A stretch of DNA of 64,000 nucleotides from an uncultured Candidatus Melainabacteria bacterium (GTDB lineage Bacteria > Cyanobacteriota > Vampirovibrionia > Gastranaerophilales > Gastranaerophilaceae), in contig CATLDC010000004.1 of the NCBI GenBank assembly GCA_949902595.1, positions 1 through 64,000 on the forward strand, in the 5' to 3' direction. Shown here piece by piece: positions 8,911 through 17,646 of the stretch (positions are counted from its first letter, which is position 1; every line of letters starts with the position of its first letter). The notes beneath the pieces are model-generated. The model searched no databases and had not been told where the DNA came from. It saw nothing but the letters and a program-made list of their open reading frames with translations. A program made the translations under genes and the position numbers.

Positions 8911-11826
8911 TTATCTCGCCTCCATTCTTACCTTTCTTAAGATTCGATCTCCTTCACCACTTGCGCTATCTAAGCGTGCTAAATCAAGGGGCCTCATTGA
9001 GTTGCCTCCGCCCATCATTGCGCCAAAGCCGCTAATACCAGAACCAAACCCGCTCATGCTGCCTCCAAAAGAAGAGCCGTATGAGCCCAGGCCTGATATT
9101 CCAAATCCGCCAGAGCCGTACCCGCCAATTCCTGAACCTGTCGACCAGGTCGTAACATCGTTTGGAAGATAATTCAAGAATGAATTCCAGTTCCCGCTTT
9201 GAATTGTGGTAATCAATCCATTATAGGCGTTTGTCATTTGCTGCTGTGTCATACCATACGCCCCATTTGCAGGCAGATATGTATTCCACATATTGTTTAA
9301 GAATCCTTGATTATAATATATTCCGCCCGGTGAAGCTGCATTAGTATATATTGTGCCGCCATAACCTCCGCCATCGTATAGACGATTTGGAGTCTTAACT
9401 CTGTCGGCAAACTTGTCTTGGATTGTAAATTTATTTTTTATCTCTGATTTAGGCGTTGTTTTGCTCTTTACCTCAACTACGGCGCCTTTAATGTCTCCTT
9501 TGTCATCATATACAAAGGTAATTCTGTGTTCGACATTCTCAAGGCTTCCGTAATCATTCTTAATCTGGTCTTCAATCTCACCTTTAAGCTTTGCCTCGTT
9601 CTCCTCGGTCGGCTCAATAGTAACCATCTTTCCGTCCTGGAAGAATCCAGCCTGATAAGAGTCTGCAAACCCTTTGTCATTATTATCACTGCCTGAAACC
9701 TTGTTCTTGTCACCCATAGAACCGCTCCAATCGGCTCCCTCCCCAGCAGCCGGCTGGAAGTTTATTCCCGGCATATCTGTGCCGTTCAAATCCTTAATCC
9801 TGTTGTCGTTAATCCCCGGAGGCACATCTCCGCCGCCTCCCGGCAATTCCTCCGGATTTTCTGTATCTACTCTGTTTTCGTTGTTCCCGGTCTCATCTTT
9901 CACCAAAACATTCTTAACGAGCGCTGCCAAATTCGGACACTCTTGCACCAACTTCTGATACAACTTTAACTTTGCCTCGTCCACATTCTTGCAAGTAATT
10001 ATATCTTTGGCAATGTCCTTTAAAATCTCCAAGCCCTTCCCGCTCTTCAAGAAACTTACAATCTCGTCCATGTGCTTTCCGGCATTCTTGAATACATCTG
10101 CTAATCCACTCAAAGACAACTTCACTGTGCCTGAACTAATACCAGGCACCACCCCCAAAACAGACGCAAGGCTGTCATAGATAAGGTGCCAATTCGCTGC
10201 CTCACTTGTACTCATATCATCAGTCCTGAACGGAAAACTATTCGCGTAATCATTGTAGTTGTAAGTATAATTGTGCAAAGCCCCATGCATGCTTATCGCA
10301 AAATCCGCAACCCCCGCTGCTTCACCCACAACCGGCACAAAATCTAACCCCGTCATCACTATATTATACGCCGGCTCCGATGAAACCGCCGCGTTAATCT
10401 CTCCGGCATGATAAGTCGGATCAAGCCCCATAATGATGGCTGTCCTGTAATCCCCGGACTTCACAAGCTCACTCATCTTCTCAGCCTTGTCCTTAGCTCC
10501 GAGCGCCGGAAACGCAACGCAAACAGCAGCCTTGAATGTCGGTGAGTTGAGAACATCTTTGACGAAACCTTTAACCTTATCCTTCCACCCGCTGTCGCTA
10601 CTTGTAACACTTCTTGTCATAGCTTTCGCAGTCTTTGGCAATACAATCCCGCTCTCCAAATCCTTTGCTGCATCTTCAACCGTCCCCCCGCTTATGTATT
10701 TGGACGCAAAACTTGTAAGAAAACTCTGGGCGCTCATCAACTCTTCGTTCGAAATCTTCGGATTCTTCGATTTCAAAAACTCCTCAAACGCCCCATAACT
10801 AATCTCACTGGCACTCTCAAGATACTCCTCAAGCATCGAAGCGTTCTTGTTTACCACCTCTTTCATTGCGCTAGATTTCTCAACCAATGCCTCCTGCACG
10901 CCCGAATCAATGCAGCTTGCTATCGTGTTTACAACAACTTCCAAATCCGGCTCCTTATCGTACTTTAGAAGCACTGCCGTGATTGTTTCTCTGTAGGATT
11001 CAAGACTTGTGACATCCTTCTTGGTTTTTGCCTGAATTTGTTTAAGAACACCCGGGTCGCTATATATCTTGCTTTCTATGTTCTGCAAGTTTTTTGGAAG
11101 GATTGATGTTTTCGGCTCCGGGGACGGATGGCGTTTAGCATAGTTATCATCCAGTGTTTGTGCTTGTTTTGAGATTTCAGAATTATAGTTTTTGATAAAA
11201 TTATCAGCAAGTGTTTGAACGTTGTATGAATACACCCCGAGGTTAGCAAAAACAGACAGGCGTTTGCTGAAAACAAACCCGCTGTCATTCACTCCTGCTC
11301 TGTAAGTTCTGGAGCTCTTAGTAGTTTTATTATCCGAGAAAGTCTTAATTGTTGTCTCGACAGCTCTGTCTATTACTTTATTAAAAACATTCACATCAAA
11401 ATCGCTGCCAAGTTCTGCTTTGAGCTGACTTTTAAGCGAGGCAGCTATTTTCTTTAAATCCTCTCTTGCCATCTGGGTTACGCGCTCGAGATTGCCTGCT
11501 TTGGTGGAAGTTTCGGTTGCTTTGCTTTGTCCGTTTTTGTAAAGTGTTCCGAGTTCGCTTTCCTCAACACAAGAGGAATCTGCTGTGTACATTTTTGATA
11601 TCTTAACATCCTGTTTTGTAGGAGTTGTTTCAGCAACTTCTACATTGTTATATGTGAGAAGGAAATTGTTGTTCACAACAAGCGGTGACACTTCCGGACT
11701 CTTCGAAGTTTGAGGAATCGGAGCTGCTGCCTGGGGTGTTTGAACTTCTGGTTCGGTCCTTTTAGCCTTTTTAAGCTCCAAAGTCTCTTGTATAAGTCTT
11801 GGAAGGTTCCGTTTGATAAGTGACAT
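8911..11826 (-). CDS. Large modular protein, pretoxin-like middle and Gly/Ser/Tyr-rich C-terminus
   Basis: A 971-aa protein of unknown function; AAGGAG lies 8 nt before ATG 11826. The first 130 residues are low-complexity and polar. Residues about 130-400 are predicted helical. A more hydrophobic block at about 430-600 contains GLDFVPVVGEAAGVADF and LGVVPGISSG, which recall pretoxin (PT-TG type) linkers of polymorphic toxins; this resemblance is weak. A Gly/Pro-rich linker follows, then a small alpha/beta part (near 730-810). The end is rich in GSGxGGYG repeats. No signal peptide is seen. No promoter faces it at present; a sigma-28 promoter upstream points the other way inside an inverted-repeat-bounded segment. 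Confidence 0.85.
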   Translation of the reverse strand: MSLIKRNLPRLIQETLELKKAKRTEPEVQTPQAAAPIPQTSKSPEVSPLVVNNNFLLTYNNVEVAETTPTKQDVKISKMYTADSSCVEESELGTLYKNGQSKATETSTKAGNLERVTQMAREDLKKIAASLKSQLKAELGSDFDVNVFNKVIDRAVETTIKTFSDNKTTKSSRTYRAGVNDSGFVFSKRLSVFANLGVYSYNVQTLADNFIKNYNSEISKQAQTLDDNYAKRHPSPEPKTSILPKNLQNIESKIYSDPGVLKQIQAKTKKDVTSLESYRETITAVLLKYDKEPDLEVVVNTIASCIDSGVQEALVEKSSAMKEVVNKNASMLEEYLESASEISYGAFEEFLKSKNPKISNEELMSAQSFLTSFASKYISGGTVEDAAKDLESGIVLPKTAKAMTRSVTSSDSGWKDKVKGFVKDVLNSPTFKAAVCVAFPALGAKDKAEKMSELVKSGDYRTAIIMGLDPTYHAGEINAAVSSEPAYNIVMTGLDFVPVVGEAAGVADFAISMHGALHNYTYNYNDYANSFPFRTDDMSTSEAANWHLIYDSLASVLGVVPGISSGTVKLSLSGLADVFKNAGKHMDEIVSFLKSGKGLEILKDIAKDIITCKNVDEAKLKLYQKLVQECPNLAALVKNVLVKDETGNNENRVDTENPEELPGGGGDVPPGINDNRIKDLNGTDMPGINFQPAAGEGADWSGSMGDKNKVSGSDNNDKGFADSYQAGFFQDGKMVTIEPTEENEAKLKGEIEDQIKNDYGSLENVEHRITFVYDDKGDIKGAVVEVKSKTTPKSEIKNKFTIQDKFADRVKTPNRLYDGGGYGGTIYTNAASPGGIYYNQGFLNNMWNTYLPANGAYGMTQQQMTNAYNGLITTIQSGNWNSFLNYLPNDVTTWSTGSGIGGYGSGGFGISGLGSYGSSFGGSMSGFGSGISGFGAMMGGGNSMRPLDLARLDSASGEGDRILRKVRMEAR

Positions 11827-11858
11827 AGCAAGCTCTCCTTAAAGTTTTGTTACTTTAC

Positions 11859-11886
11859 ATGTAACACAATCCCTATTGTGTTACAT
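11859..11886. repeat. Left 28-bp inverted-repeat site
   Basis: Arms ATGTAACACAAT and ATTGTGTTACAT flank an asymmetric CCCT core. It is an exact reverse complement of 12152-12179. A palindromic site with an asymmetric core is the usual design of a site-specific recombination site; an operator is the alternative. Confidence 0.85.
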
Positions 11887-12036
11887 GGGGGTAAATGAGG
11901 AGGGGCTCCGCCCCGTTGGGATAAGGACTACAGGCTTGGCGCTTTTTGGCTGGTTTTGGGACTGCAGGTTGTGCGCGTACCCTCCCTTGATGGAGAGAGC
12001 TAGGGTGTGGTGTAACATTCGCCGGACAAGGATTTG

Positions 12037-12074
12037 CACCCTCACCCCAACCCTCTCCCGTAGGGCGAGGGAGC
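12037..12074. repeat. Dispersed palindromic repeat (CCCTCACCCCAACCCTCTCC type)
   Basis: An imperfect hairpin of the form ctcaCCCCaACCCTCTCCcg.aggGCGAGGGAg. Related copies are at 22937-22973 and 43522-43557, with weaker forms at 11977-12015 and 43592-43630. All copies are intergenic. Confidence 0.65.
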
Positions 12075-12090
12075 TAGTTTTATGAACTTT

Positions 12091-12140
12091 TGTAACAATA
12101 TTATCTCAAACCCTAAAGTTTTCTGAATATTTGCCGTATA
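12091..12140 (+). promoter_or_regulatory. Sigma-28-type promoter inside the invertible segment
   Basis: TGTAACA (12091-12097), 16 nt, TAAAGTTT (12114-12121), 11 nt, GCCGTATA (12133-12140), followed by TACTAGTAC. The boxes and spacing equal those of the promoters at 8844, 29677 and 48317. On this strand it has no gene to transcribe before the terminator at 12213. Confidence 0.88.
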
Positions 12141-12151
12141 TACTAGTACGA

Positions 12152-12179
12152 ATGTAACACAATAGGGATTGTGTTACAT
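12152..12179. repeat. Right 28-bp inverted-repeat site
   Basis: Arms ATGTAACACAAT and ATTGTGTTACAT flank an AGGG core. It is a perfect inverted copy of 11859-11886 and related to the sites at 43435-43470 and 43721-43748. Confidence 0.85.
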
Positions 12180-12210
12180 TGAAGGTAACATTAATAAAAA
12201 AATAAACAAA

Positions 12211-12236
12211 AAATCCCGTTTCAAACGGGATTTTTG
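12211..12236. terminator. Bidirectional terminator
   Basis: Stem ATCCCGTTT/AAACGGGAT with A-rich and T-rich flanks. It ends the leftward gene at 12241 and would also stop rightward transcripts from the promoter at 12091. Confidence 0.8.
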
Positions 12237-12240
12237 TTTA

Positions 12241-12585
12241 TTAAAACGGTTTTGTCTGGTTCAGCTTCGCTCTCAGCTCTCTAAACCTTGCGATATCTTC
12301 CTGGGTCTTAGGCGATTCTCTGAACAAGGCCTGTGATGTCGGATGCACCATGCGGATTGAATCCATGTGGATTTCTAAAAACTCGTATCTTTTTGGCGGC
12401 TGGTTTGAGTTCTTTGCATAAATCTCAACGTTTACTACAGCCAAAAATCTACGGTCTGAATCGTTCAAAAGCTCAGTGAGCTGTCTGTTTGCAGCCACAT
12501 TGTTTGATACAAAAACAGTGCCTTTGATATCATCGTTATCTGTTAAAATAATTACCTCTATAGGAATCATATCGCTGTTTGCCAT
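12241..12585 (-). CDS. Conserved-looking hypothetical protein
   Basis: A 114-aa soluble protein, not recognised. It starts with a beta-rich pattern (IPIEVIILTDNDDIKGTVFV), has a central FLAVVNVEIYAK strand and a KRYEFLEIHMDSI stretch, and ends in a charged helix. It has the look of a small all-beta ligand- or protein-binding domain with a helical tail; no function is inferred. An AAGGAAGG Shine-Dalgarno sequence precedes the ATG. It lies 58 nt downstream of the YitT gene on the same strand and is closed by the terminator at 12211-12236. Confidence 0.8.
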   Translation of the reverse strand: MANSDMIPIEVIILTDNDDIKGTVFVSNNVAANRQLTELLNDSDRRFLAVVNVEIYAKNSNQPPKRYEFLEIHMDSIRMVHPTSQALFRESPKTQEDIARFRELRAKLNQTKPF

Positions 12586-12643
12586 TAATTTTCCTTCCTT
12601 ACTATATATATAATTTTATAATATTTTTTACCTAAAGTCCAGC

Positions 12644-13534
12644 CTAATGTTTCTTTTTCTTTACTCTTACACCCTCAACCTCGTGTACATCCTCTGTAAC
12701 AAGGAAAGCTCTCGGGTCGATTGAATGCACAAGTTCTTTTAGCTTTGCCATCTCAAACTTGTTAACAACGCAATATGTAAGTATTTTTTCCTGTCTTGAA
12801 TACCCGCCTAAGGTTTTCATATAAGTAACGCTCACGTCAAGCTGCTTCATAATAGCGTCACCGATTTCTCTGTGAAATTCCGATACAATTCTCACCGACT
12901 TTGCTTTGTCCAAACCTTCAAGCACAGAGTCAATGACTTTTGATGCGATATAATACGTCATAATCGAATACAACGCTCTGTCCCAGCCAAAAAGGAAGCC
13001 TGCGCCAACATAGATAAACAGGTTGATGAACATTAAAAGCTCACCCACAGAAATAACTTTGAGCTTCTTGGAAAGATTAATTGAGACCATTTCCGTGCCG
13101 TCAAGCGAAGCGTTGTTTCTAAGTATGAGCCCGACACCAAAGCCTAAGATTATGCCGCCAAAAACTGTTGCAAGCAGCAGGTCTTCTGTTGCCTGTTTTC
13201 CGTGAAGCACATTGGTCGCAATTGAGAGCATACCAATTGCGAAAAATGTCTGGATGACGAATTTCTTGCCAAGATTCTTGAGCGCCATCAGGACAAAAGG
13301 TATGTTGATACAGAAAATCAGAATACCTAAGTTCCATTTTGTGATATACGATGCCATCATTGAAACACCAATCACGCCGCCGTCAATAATTTTGTTTGGC
13401 AAAAGAAACATCTCCAGCCCGACAGCAACGATGAATGCTCCGAGAGTTAAGAAAATGACTTTAGCAATGTATTCCCGCGCAATCTCTCCTCTGGTTTTCT
13501 TAATTGGCTCAGGTTTTTTCTTACTAAAAAACAA
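12644..13534 (-). CDS. YitT-family membrane protein
   Basis: A 296-aa integral membrane protein with a short Lys-rich N-terminus and five or six transmembrane segments in the first 190 residues (for example IFLTLGAFIVAVGLEMFLLP and GGIILGFGVGLILR, with NASLDGTEM between helices). These are followed by a soluble DUF2179-type domain (residues about 210-290, VSVTYMKTLGGYS). This is the layout of YitT/DUF161 proteins; transport substrate and role are unknown. The start is a TTG at 13534 with an AGGGAAG Shine-Dalgarno sequence; no ATG is suitably placed. It lies 17 nt after cdaA and is probably co-transcribed with it. Confidence 0.87.
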   Translation of the reverse strand: MFFSKKKPEPIKKTRGEIAREYIAKVIFLTLGAFIVAVGLEMFLLPNKIIDGGVIGVSMMASYITKWNLGILIFCINIPFVLMALKNLGKKFVIQTFFAIGMLSIATNVLHGKQATEDLLLATVFGGIILGFGVGLILRNNASLDGTEMVSINLSKKLKVISVGELLMFINLFIYVGAGFLFGWDRALYSIMTYYIASKVIDSVLEGLDKAKSVRIVSEFHREIGDAIMKQLDVSVTYMKTLGGYSRQEKILTYCVVNKFEMAKLKELVHSIDPRAFLVTEDVHEVEGVRVKKKKH

Positions 13535-13551
13535 TTTTCTTCCCTTTCTGT

Positions 13552-14439
13552 TTATTTTCCTCTAAGCAAGTCAAAAATGTTCTTGTGCTTGCCGCTATTC
13601 TCTTCTACAGGCTTGATGCCCAAAATTGACTCCAAATCAGCCTTGAGAGTCATCAAATCTTCGTATTTTTTTAGAATCCCGTCCATGCAAATTGAAACAT
13701 CGCCAGTTTCTTCTGAAACAACAAGACACGCTGCGTCAGAGACTTCTGACATCCCAAGTGCTGCTCTGTGACGGGTTCCGTACCTCCAGCTAAGCTTAGG
13801 GTCTTCTGTTAGAGGAAGAAGAACACCTGCTGAATGGATTTTGTTTTCTTCTATAACCATAGCCCCGTCATGAAGCGGTGTGTTCGGGTGGAATATAGTC
13901 AAAATAAGCTCAGTGGAAATCAAAGCGTCGATTTTTGTTCCAACATCAGAGTAGATTCCGGTGTGGTCGCCTTTCTGGAAAACCATAAGAGCCCCCGTTT
14001 TGGTCTTTGTAAGGTATTTTACAGCCTCAACGATTTCCTTTATAACATCAATGTCATTGGCTGCTGCTTCTCTGAACGCGCAGGATGAAAACAGGGCTTT
14101 TCTTAAGAACCCCGGCTGGCCGAGATAGCCTAAAAATCTTCTTAATTCAGGCTGGAATATTACGATTAAGCTCAAAGAAATCAGTGTTACAAGAGATTTC
14201 AGGAAAACACCAAGGATTCTCAAATCAATCAGGATAAGGATTTCGCTGAATATCCATGCAAACATCAGGATGAAAATCCCCTTAACAAGTTTTTCAGCCT
14301 GTGTATTTTTGATGAACTTCTGGTAGAACACAAAAAGAGTGATAACAATGAACGCTATTTCCAGGACATTAATCCAGTTCAGCGATAGCTGAAGCGGGCT
14401 CAAAACATCCTGAATTATAGAAATAAGCGGATTAATCAT
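13552..14439 (-). CDS. cdaA: Diadenylate cyclase CdaA-type
   Basis: Makes cyclic di-AMP from two ATP at the membrane. The 295-aa product has about three N-terminal transmembrane helices (residues 10-90), a short coil, and a DAC domain with both catalytic motifs: HDGAMVI near residue 190 and RYGTRHRAALG near 225. The ATG overlaps the lysA stop by 4 nt (ATGA). In other bacteria c-di-AMP controls potassium and osmolyte balance and wall stress. Its link with lysA (the meso-DAP/lysine branch) suggests wall-related co-expression, which is inference. Confidence 0.95.
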   Translation of the reverse strand: MINPLISIIQDVLSPLQLSLNWINVLEIAFIVITLFVFYQKFIKNTQAEKLVKGIFILMFAWIFSEILILIDLRILGVFLKSLVTLISLSLIVIFQPELRRFLGYLGQPGFLRKALFSSCAFREAAANDIDVIKEIVEAVKYLTKTKTGALMVFQKGDHTGIYSDVGTKIDALISTELILTIFHPNTPLHDGAMVIEENKIHSAGVLLPLTEDPKLSWRYGTRHRAALGMSEVSDAACLVVSEETGDVSICMDGILKKYEDLMTLKADLESILGIKPVEENSGKHKNIFDLLRGK

Positions 14440-15746
14440 TGTTTTTTCAACCTATCGGGAATATTATCGTGCTCTATGAGATTATCCAACGTCTCTCTAT
14501 ATACTATAATATCAGATAGAGAATTATTTACAAGTACCATCGCAGGTTTTTCAACCCTGTTGTAGTTTGAAGCCATTGAGTAGTTGTAAGCACCTGTGTT
14601 GAAAACGCAGATGATGTCTCCTGCCTCAAGCTTCGGAAGCTCAATTTCGTTAATCAAAATATCCCCGCTTTCACAGTACCTGCCTGCAAGTGTGACCTTT
14701 TCCAAATTCTTTGCCTGAAGCTTGTTCGCAACCTGAGCGGTGTATTCGGCCTGATACATACTCGGGCGCGGGTTGTCAGCCATACCGCCGTCTACAGCAA
14801 CGTATTTCCTGCCGTTTGGCACAACTTTTGAACTCCCTACAGTGTAGAGCGTTACACCGGCAGTTGAAATAATGCTTCTGCCAGGCTCCAGATAGATTGT
14901 GTGCGGCTCAACCGAATACTTGTCAAGCGCTTTAGTGACAGCTTCTGCAAGGATTGTGACAGAAGGCGGGTTGTCAGAGTCTGTGTATTTGACGCCCAAA
15001 CCGCCGCCAATATTAATCTCGTCAAGGTTAATCCCGAATTTCTCTTTGATTCTTGCCATTTCTCTTACAAGAATTTCAACCTCGTCATAATAGCACTGAG
15101 GCTCAAAAATCTGGGAGCCGATATGCGCATGAAGCCCGCGCAGATTAAGGTTAGTGTACTTGTCCTGAATAAGTGATACAATCTCGTCAATCTGGCTTAA
15201 GTCAAACCCGAATTTTGAATCAATCTGGCCTGTCTGGATGTAATCATGGGTGTGGCATTCAATACCCGGTGTGATTCTGAGCAGAATGTCTGCTTTTTTC
15301 CCTTTTTCACCGGCAATCCTGTTAAGGAGTTCTGCCTCATAAAAATTGTCAACAGAAAATCTTCCGACCCCGCAATTGAGAGCAAGCTCTATTTCGCTCG
15401 CAGTCTTGTTGTTGCCGTTAAAAAGTACTTTTGACATATCAACGCCGGATTTGAATACAGTGTAAATCTCTCCGGCTGATACAGTATCAAACCCAAATCC
15501 TTCTTCGTCAAGAATCCTTGTTATAGCAGAGGTACACAAAGCCTTTGAAGCGTACATCATCTTTATGTTTGAGTAGTCTTTGAACGCTTCTTTGTAGTCT
15601 CTGCAAATCCCGCGCACTGTTGCTTCGTCTATAACATACAAGGGAGTGCCGTAGCGCTTGGCTAAATCAACCAAATCGCAGCCCCCTATTGTAAGGTTGG
15701 CTTTTTCTTCTGTTGTAATCGGCTTGATAGATTGATTTACGCTCAT
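14436..15746 (-). CDS. lysA: Diaminopimelate decarboxylase
   Basis: PLP enzyme converting meso-diaminopimelate to lysine, the last step of lysine synthesis. Start ATG 15746 is chosen because AGGAG lies just upstream (15751-15755); this gives 436 aa, typical for the family. Key motifs are MYASKALC with the PLP-binding Lys near residue 55, HAHIGSQI, INIGGGLG, EPGRSIISTAGV and the C-terminal substrate/dimer motif GRYCESGDIL. It is first of a lysA-cdaA-yitT run. Confidence 0.96.
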   Translation of the reverse strand: MSVNQSIKPITTEEKANLTIGGCDLVDLAKRYGTPLYVIDEATVRGICRDYKEAFKDYSNIKMMYASKALCTSAITRILDEEGFGFDTVSAGEIYTVFKSGVDMSKVLFNGNNKTASEIELALNCGVGRFSVDNFYEAELLNRIAGEKGKKADILLRITPGIECHTHDYIQTGQIDSKFGFDLSQIDEIVSLIQDKYTNLNLRGLHAHIGSQIFEPQCYYDEVEILVREMARIKEKFGINLDEINIGGGLGVKYTDSDNPPSVTILAEAVTKALDKYSVEPHTIYLEPGRSIISTAGVTLYTVGSSKVVPNGRKYVAVDGGMADNPRPSMYQAEYTAQVANKLQAKNLEKVTLAGRYCESGDILINEIELPKLEAGDIICVFNTGAYNYSMASNYNRVEKPAMVLVNNSLSDIIVYRETLDNLIEHDNIPDRLKKQ

Positions 15747-15811
15747 AACACCTCTCCTTTTGCTTGTCACTGTTGTTATTTTAGCAAAACAAAAAGTGTT
15801 TTACAACAACC

Positions 15812-17395
15812 CTACCCTTTTGCAATACGCAGATGTCTGTTCTCGCCTTCTCCAATAGAAGTGCTCTCAAGATTGTACTGCTCCACAAGCTCATGCTGCA
15901 ATTTCCGTATCTGGGAAGGCTGCGGCGCAAGCTCAATAACTTCTGCTCCGTCAAGCACTTGCTTTATCGCATCTTTTGCCTCATCAAGAGCCTGCTCTGT
16001 ATCGTCAGAGTAGCCTTGAAGCGTTTCAACATCACCAGGCTGGATATCAAGCGCATCTTTCAAAACCTTTTGAATCTGTGCCATTGAGTTTGTTTTTACG
16101 TAAAAAATCTGAACCCTGTATTCTTTGGCTGTGTTCAGAATCTTTGCTCCGCCTTTTGCAAAATTCTTGTGCGCTATTACAATATCAGCGTCTTCAACAT
16201 TACGTGTAAGCTCAACATTGAGATTCAGGCGCTCAATGATTTTATCAACAATTGTCCTTGAAACAGCGTACAAATAAAGCTTTTTAAGCGGCTTAACCTG
16301 CTCAACATAGTCTTTACGCGAGAATGAGAAGTTCATTTTATTTTGGTCCGGAGTTTGCTGCTTTTCTTTTTCTTCCTTGATTTCAGGCTGCTGAACAGTG
16401 CATTGCTCAACAGCGCCCTTGTCAACTTTTCTAATCTCCGGTCTAATCGGCCAGCCGCGCAGAATGTAGTCAACAGCTTCTGATGTATCTTTGTAAACAG
16501 CAAGCGTGTTTCTGTCCAAAATCTCGATTACAATATCAAAAGTCGGCTGCTTTTCTCTTTCCAGAACTGTTTTTTGAGAAGCGCGTCTTTTTGCTTCGTC
16601 ATCACCCAGAGTAACTGACTGGATGCCGCCTACCAAATCCGAAAGAGTAGGGTTTTTGATAAGGCTCTCAAGGCAGTTCCCGTGGGCTGTTGCAATAAGC
16701 ATAACCCCGCGTTCTGCAATTGTTCTTGCAGCCTGCGCTTCCGGCTCTGTACCGATTTCATCTACAACAATAACCTGCGGGGTGTGGTTTTCAACCGCCT
16801 CAATCATGATATCTTTCTGAAATTCAGGCTGAGGAACCTGCATTCTTCTTGCTGAACCAACAGCAGGGTGCGGAACATCGCCGTCGCCCGCGATTTCGTT
16901 TGAAGTATCCACAACAACCACACGTTTTCCAAGCTCGTCAGCCACAAGTCTGGAAATTTCTCTTAGTTTTGTGGTTTTACCAACCCCGGGAGGTCCGAGA
17001 AACAGAATGCTTTTTCCCTGTACGCAAAAATCTTTTATGCAGGCAATCGTGCCTGTTACAACACGCCCGATACGGCATGTAAGTCCGATAACTTTGCCCT
17101 GACGATTTCTGATTGCGCTGATACGGTGCAGCGTTCCAGGAATCCCAGTTCTGTTATCGTGGGTGAACTCCTGCAAATGTGAGGTTACAAAATTAATGTC
17201 GTCTTCGTTAACAATTTCGCCCTCAAGGCGTTCAATATGTCCGCCTGCGTGTCTCACTTCCGGAAGTCTTCCGATATCGAGAACTATTTCGATTACGTCA
17301 TCCAAACCATCGCATTGCAGTTTGGAAACAACTTTTTGGGGCATAACGGCCATAAGCCTTTCGAGGTCATTTTGAAATTGTATATTGCTCATCAT
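15812..17395 (-). CDS. R3H-domain AAA ATPase (SpoIIIAA/Ycf45-like)
   Basis: A 527-aa protein (from ATG 17395) typical of cyanobacteria and their relatives. The N-terminal half is a SpoIIIAA-like ATPase with Walker A GPPGVGKTT (near residue 135) and Walker B VIVVDEIG, followed by GVMLIATAHG. The C-terminal half contains an R3H single-stranded nucleic-acid-binding module at the end, with charged linkers between. The upstream frame can be extended to a TTG at 17437, but the family usually starts close to the DLERLMAV motif, so the internal ATG is preferred; no strong Shine-Dalgarno sequence settles it. The physiological role is unknown. Confidence 0.88.
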   Translation of the reverse strand: MMSNIQFQNDLERLMAVMPQKVVSKLQCDGLDDVIEIVLDIGRLPEVRHAGGHIERLEGEIVNEDDINFVTSHLQEFTHDNRTGIPGTLHRISAIRNRQGKVIGLTCRIGRVVTGTIACIKDFCVQGKSILFLGPPGVGKTTKLREISRLVADELGKRVVVVDTSNEIAGDGDVPHPAVGSARRMQVPQPEFQKDIMIEAVENHTPQVIVVDEIGTEPEAQAARTIAERGVMLIATAHGNCLESLIKNPTLSDLVGGIQSVTLGDDEAKRRASQKTVLEREKQPTFDIVIEILDRNTLAVYKDTSEAVDYILRGWPIRPEIRKVDKGAVEQCTVQQPEIKEEKEKQQTPDQNKMNFSFSRKDYVEQVKPLKKLYLYAVSRTIVDKIIERLNLNVELTRNVEDADIVIAHKNFAKGGAKILNTAKEYRVQIFYVKTNSMAQIQKVLKDALDIQPGDVETLQGYSDDTEQALDEAKDAIKQVLDGAEVIELAPQPSQIRKLQHELVEQYNLESTSIGEGENRHLRIAKG

Positions 17396-17585
17396 TCTTA
17401 TATAAAACGCCTTTCTGCTTTCGCATTTGGCTGACAACTATTCAATTTTGATCTCCTACTATTATTATATCACATTATTACACTGTTTTCTTAATTTTGT
17501 CATCATTATTAAGAAATATTAACACGTCATTAAGTGTCTTAATTACGCTTAACAACTGGATTATACACTGACCTGCAAAATAAAA

Positions 17586-17605
17586 AATGGGACGATTGTC
17601 CCATT
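17586..17605 (-). terminator. Rho-independent terminator
   Basis: On the minus strand, an AATGGGAC/GTCCCATT stem with a 4-nt loop followed by TTTTTATTTT, 41 nt after the stop of the gene at 17647. Confidence 0.75.
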
Positions 17606-17646
17606 TAACAAATACCTTATTAGGTGATATAGTAATCTTCTTCTCT

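Larger units (their letters stand above)
11859..12179. other. Candidate invertible promoter segment (321 bp)
   Basis: The segment is bounded by 28-bp sites (11859-11886 and 12152-12179) that are exact reverse complements of each other. Inside, near the right end, is a full sigma-28 promoter pointing right, away from the 971-aa gene at 11826 and toward a terminator at 12213. Inversion would put the promoter about 60 nt upstream of the AAGGAG/ATG of the 971-aa gene. Short target duplications expected for a transposon are not seen at the borders. The filler (11928-12076) is homologous to 43523-43679, so a mobile-element origin remains possible. There is no gene inside. Confidence 0.55.
12148..12236 (+). 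ncRNA. Possible short transcript from the inward-facing sigma-28 promoter
   Basis: If the promoter at 12091-12140 is active in the present orientation, the RNA would start near 12148. It would consist of a 28-nt palindromic hairpin (12152-12179), an A-rich spacer and the terminator hairpin (12213-12231), about 90 nt in total. No ORF is present. It may be only the by-product of the OFF orientation. Confidence 0.3.

Noticed and set aside
11876-12085. 69-aa open frame on the plus strand inside the switch-like segment
   Set aside because: Its translation resembles that of 43465-43764 (minus) only because both lie on the same repeated non-coding DNA; no ribosome-binding site and no family.
11859-12179. 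Simple transposon/MITE insertion as the only explanation
   Set aside because: Not excluded, but no target duplication is visible, the end sites are self-palindromic with an asymmetric core, and the inside promoter matches chromosomal sigma-28 promoters box for box.
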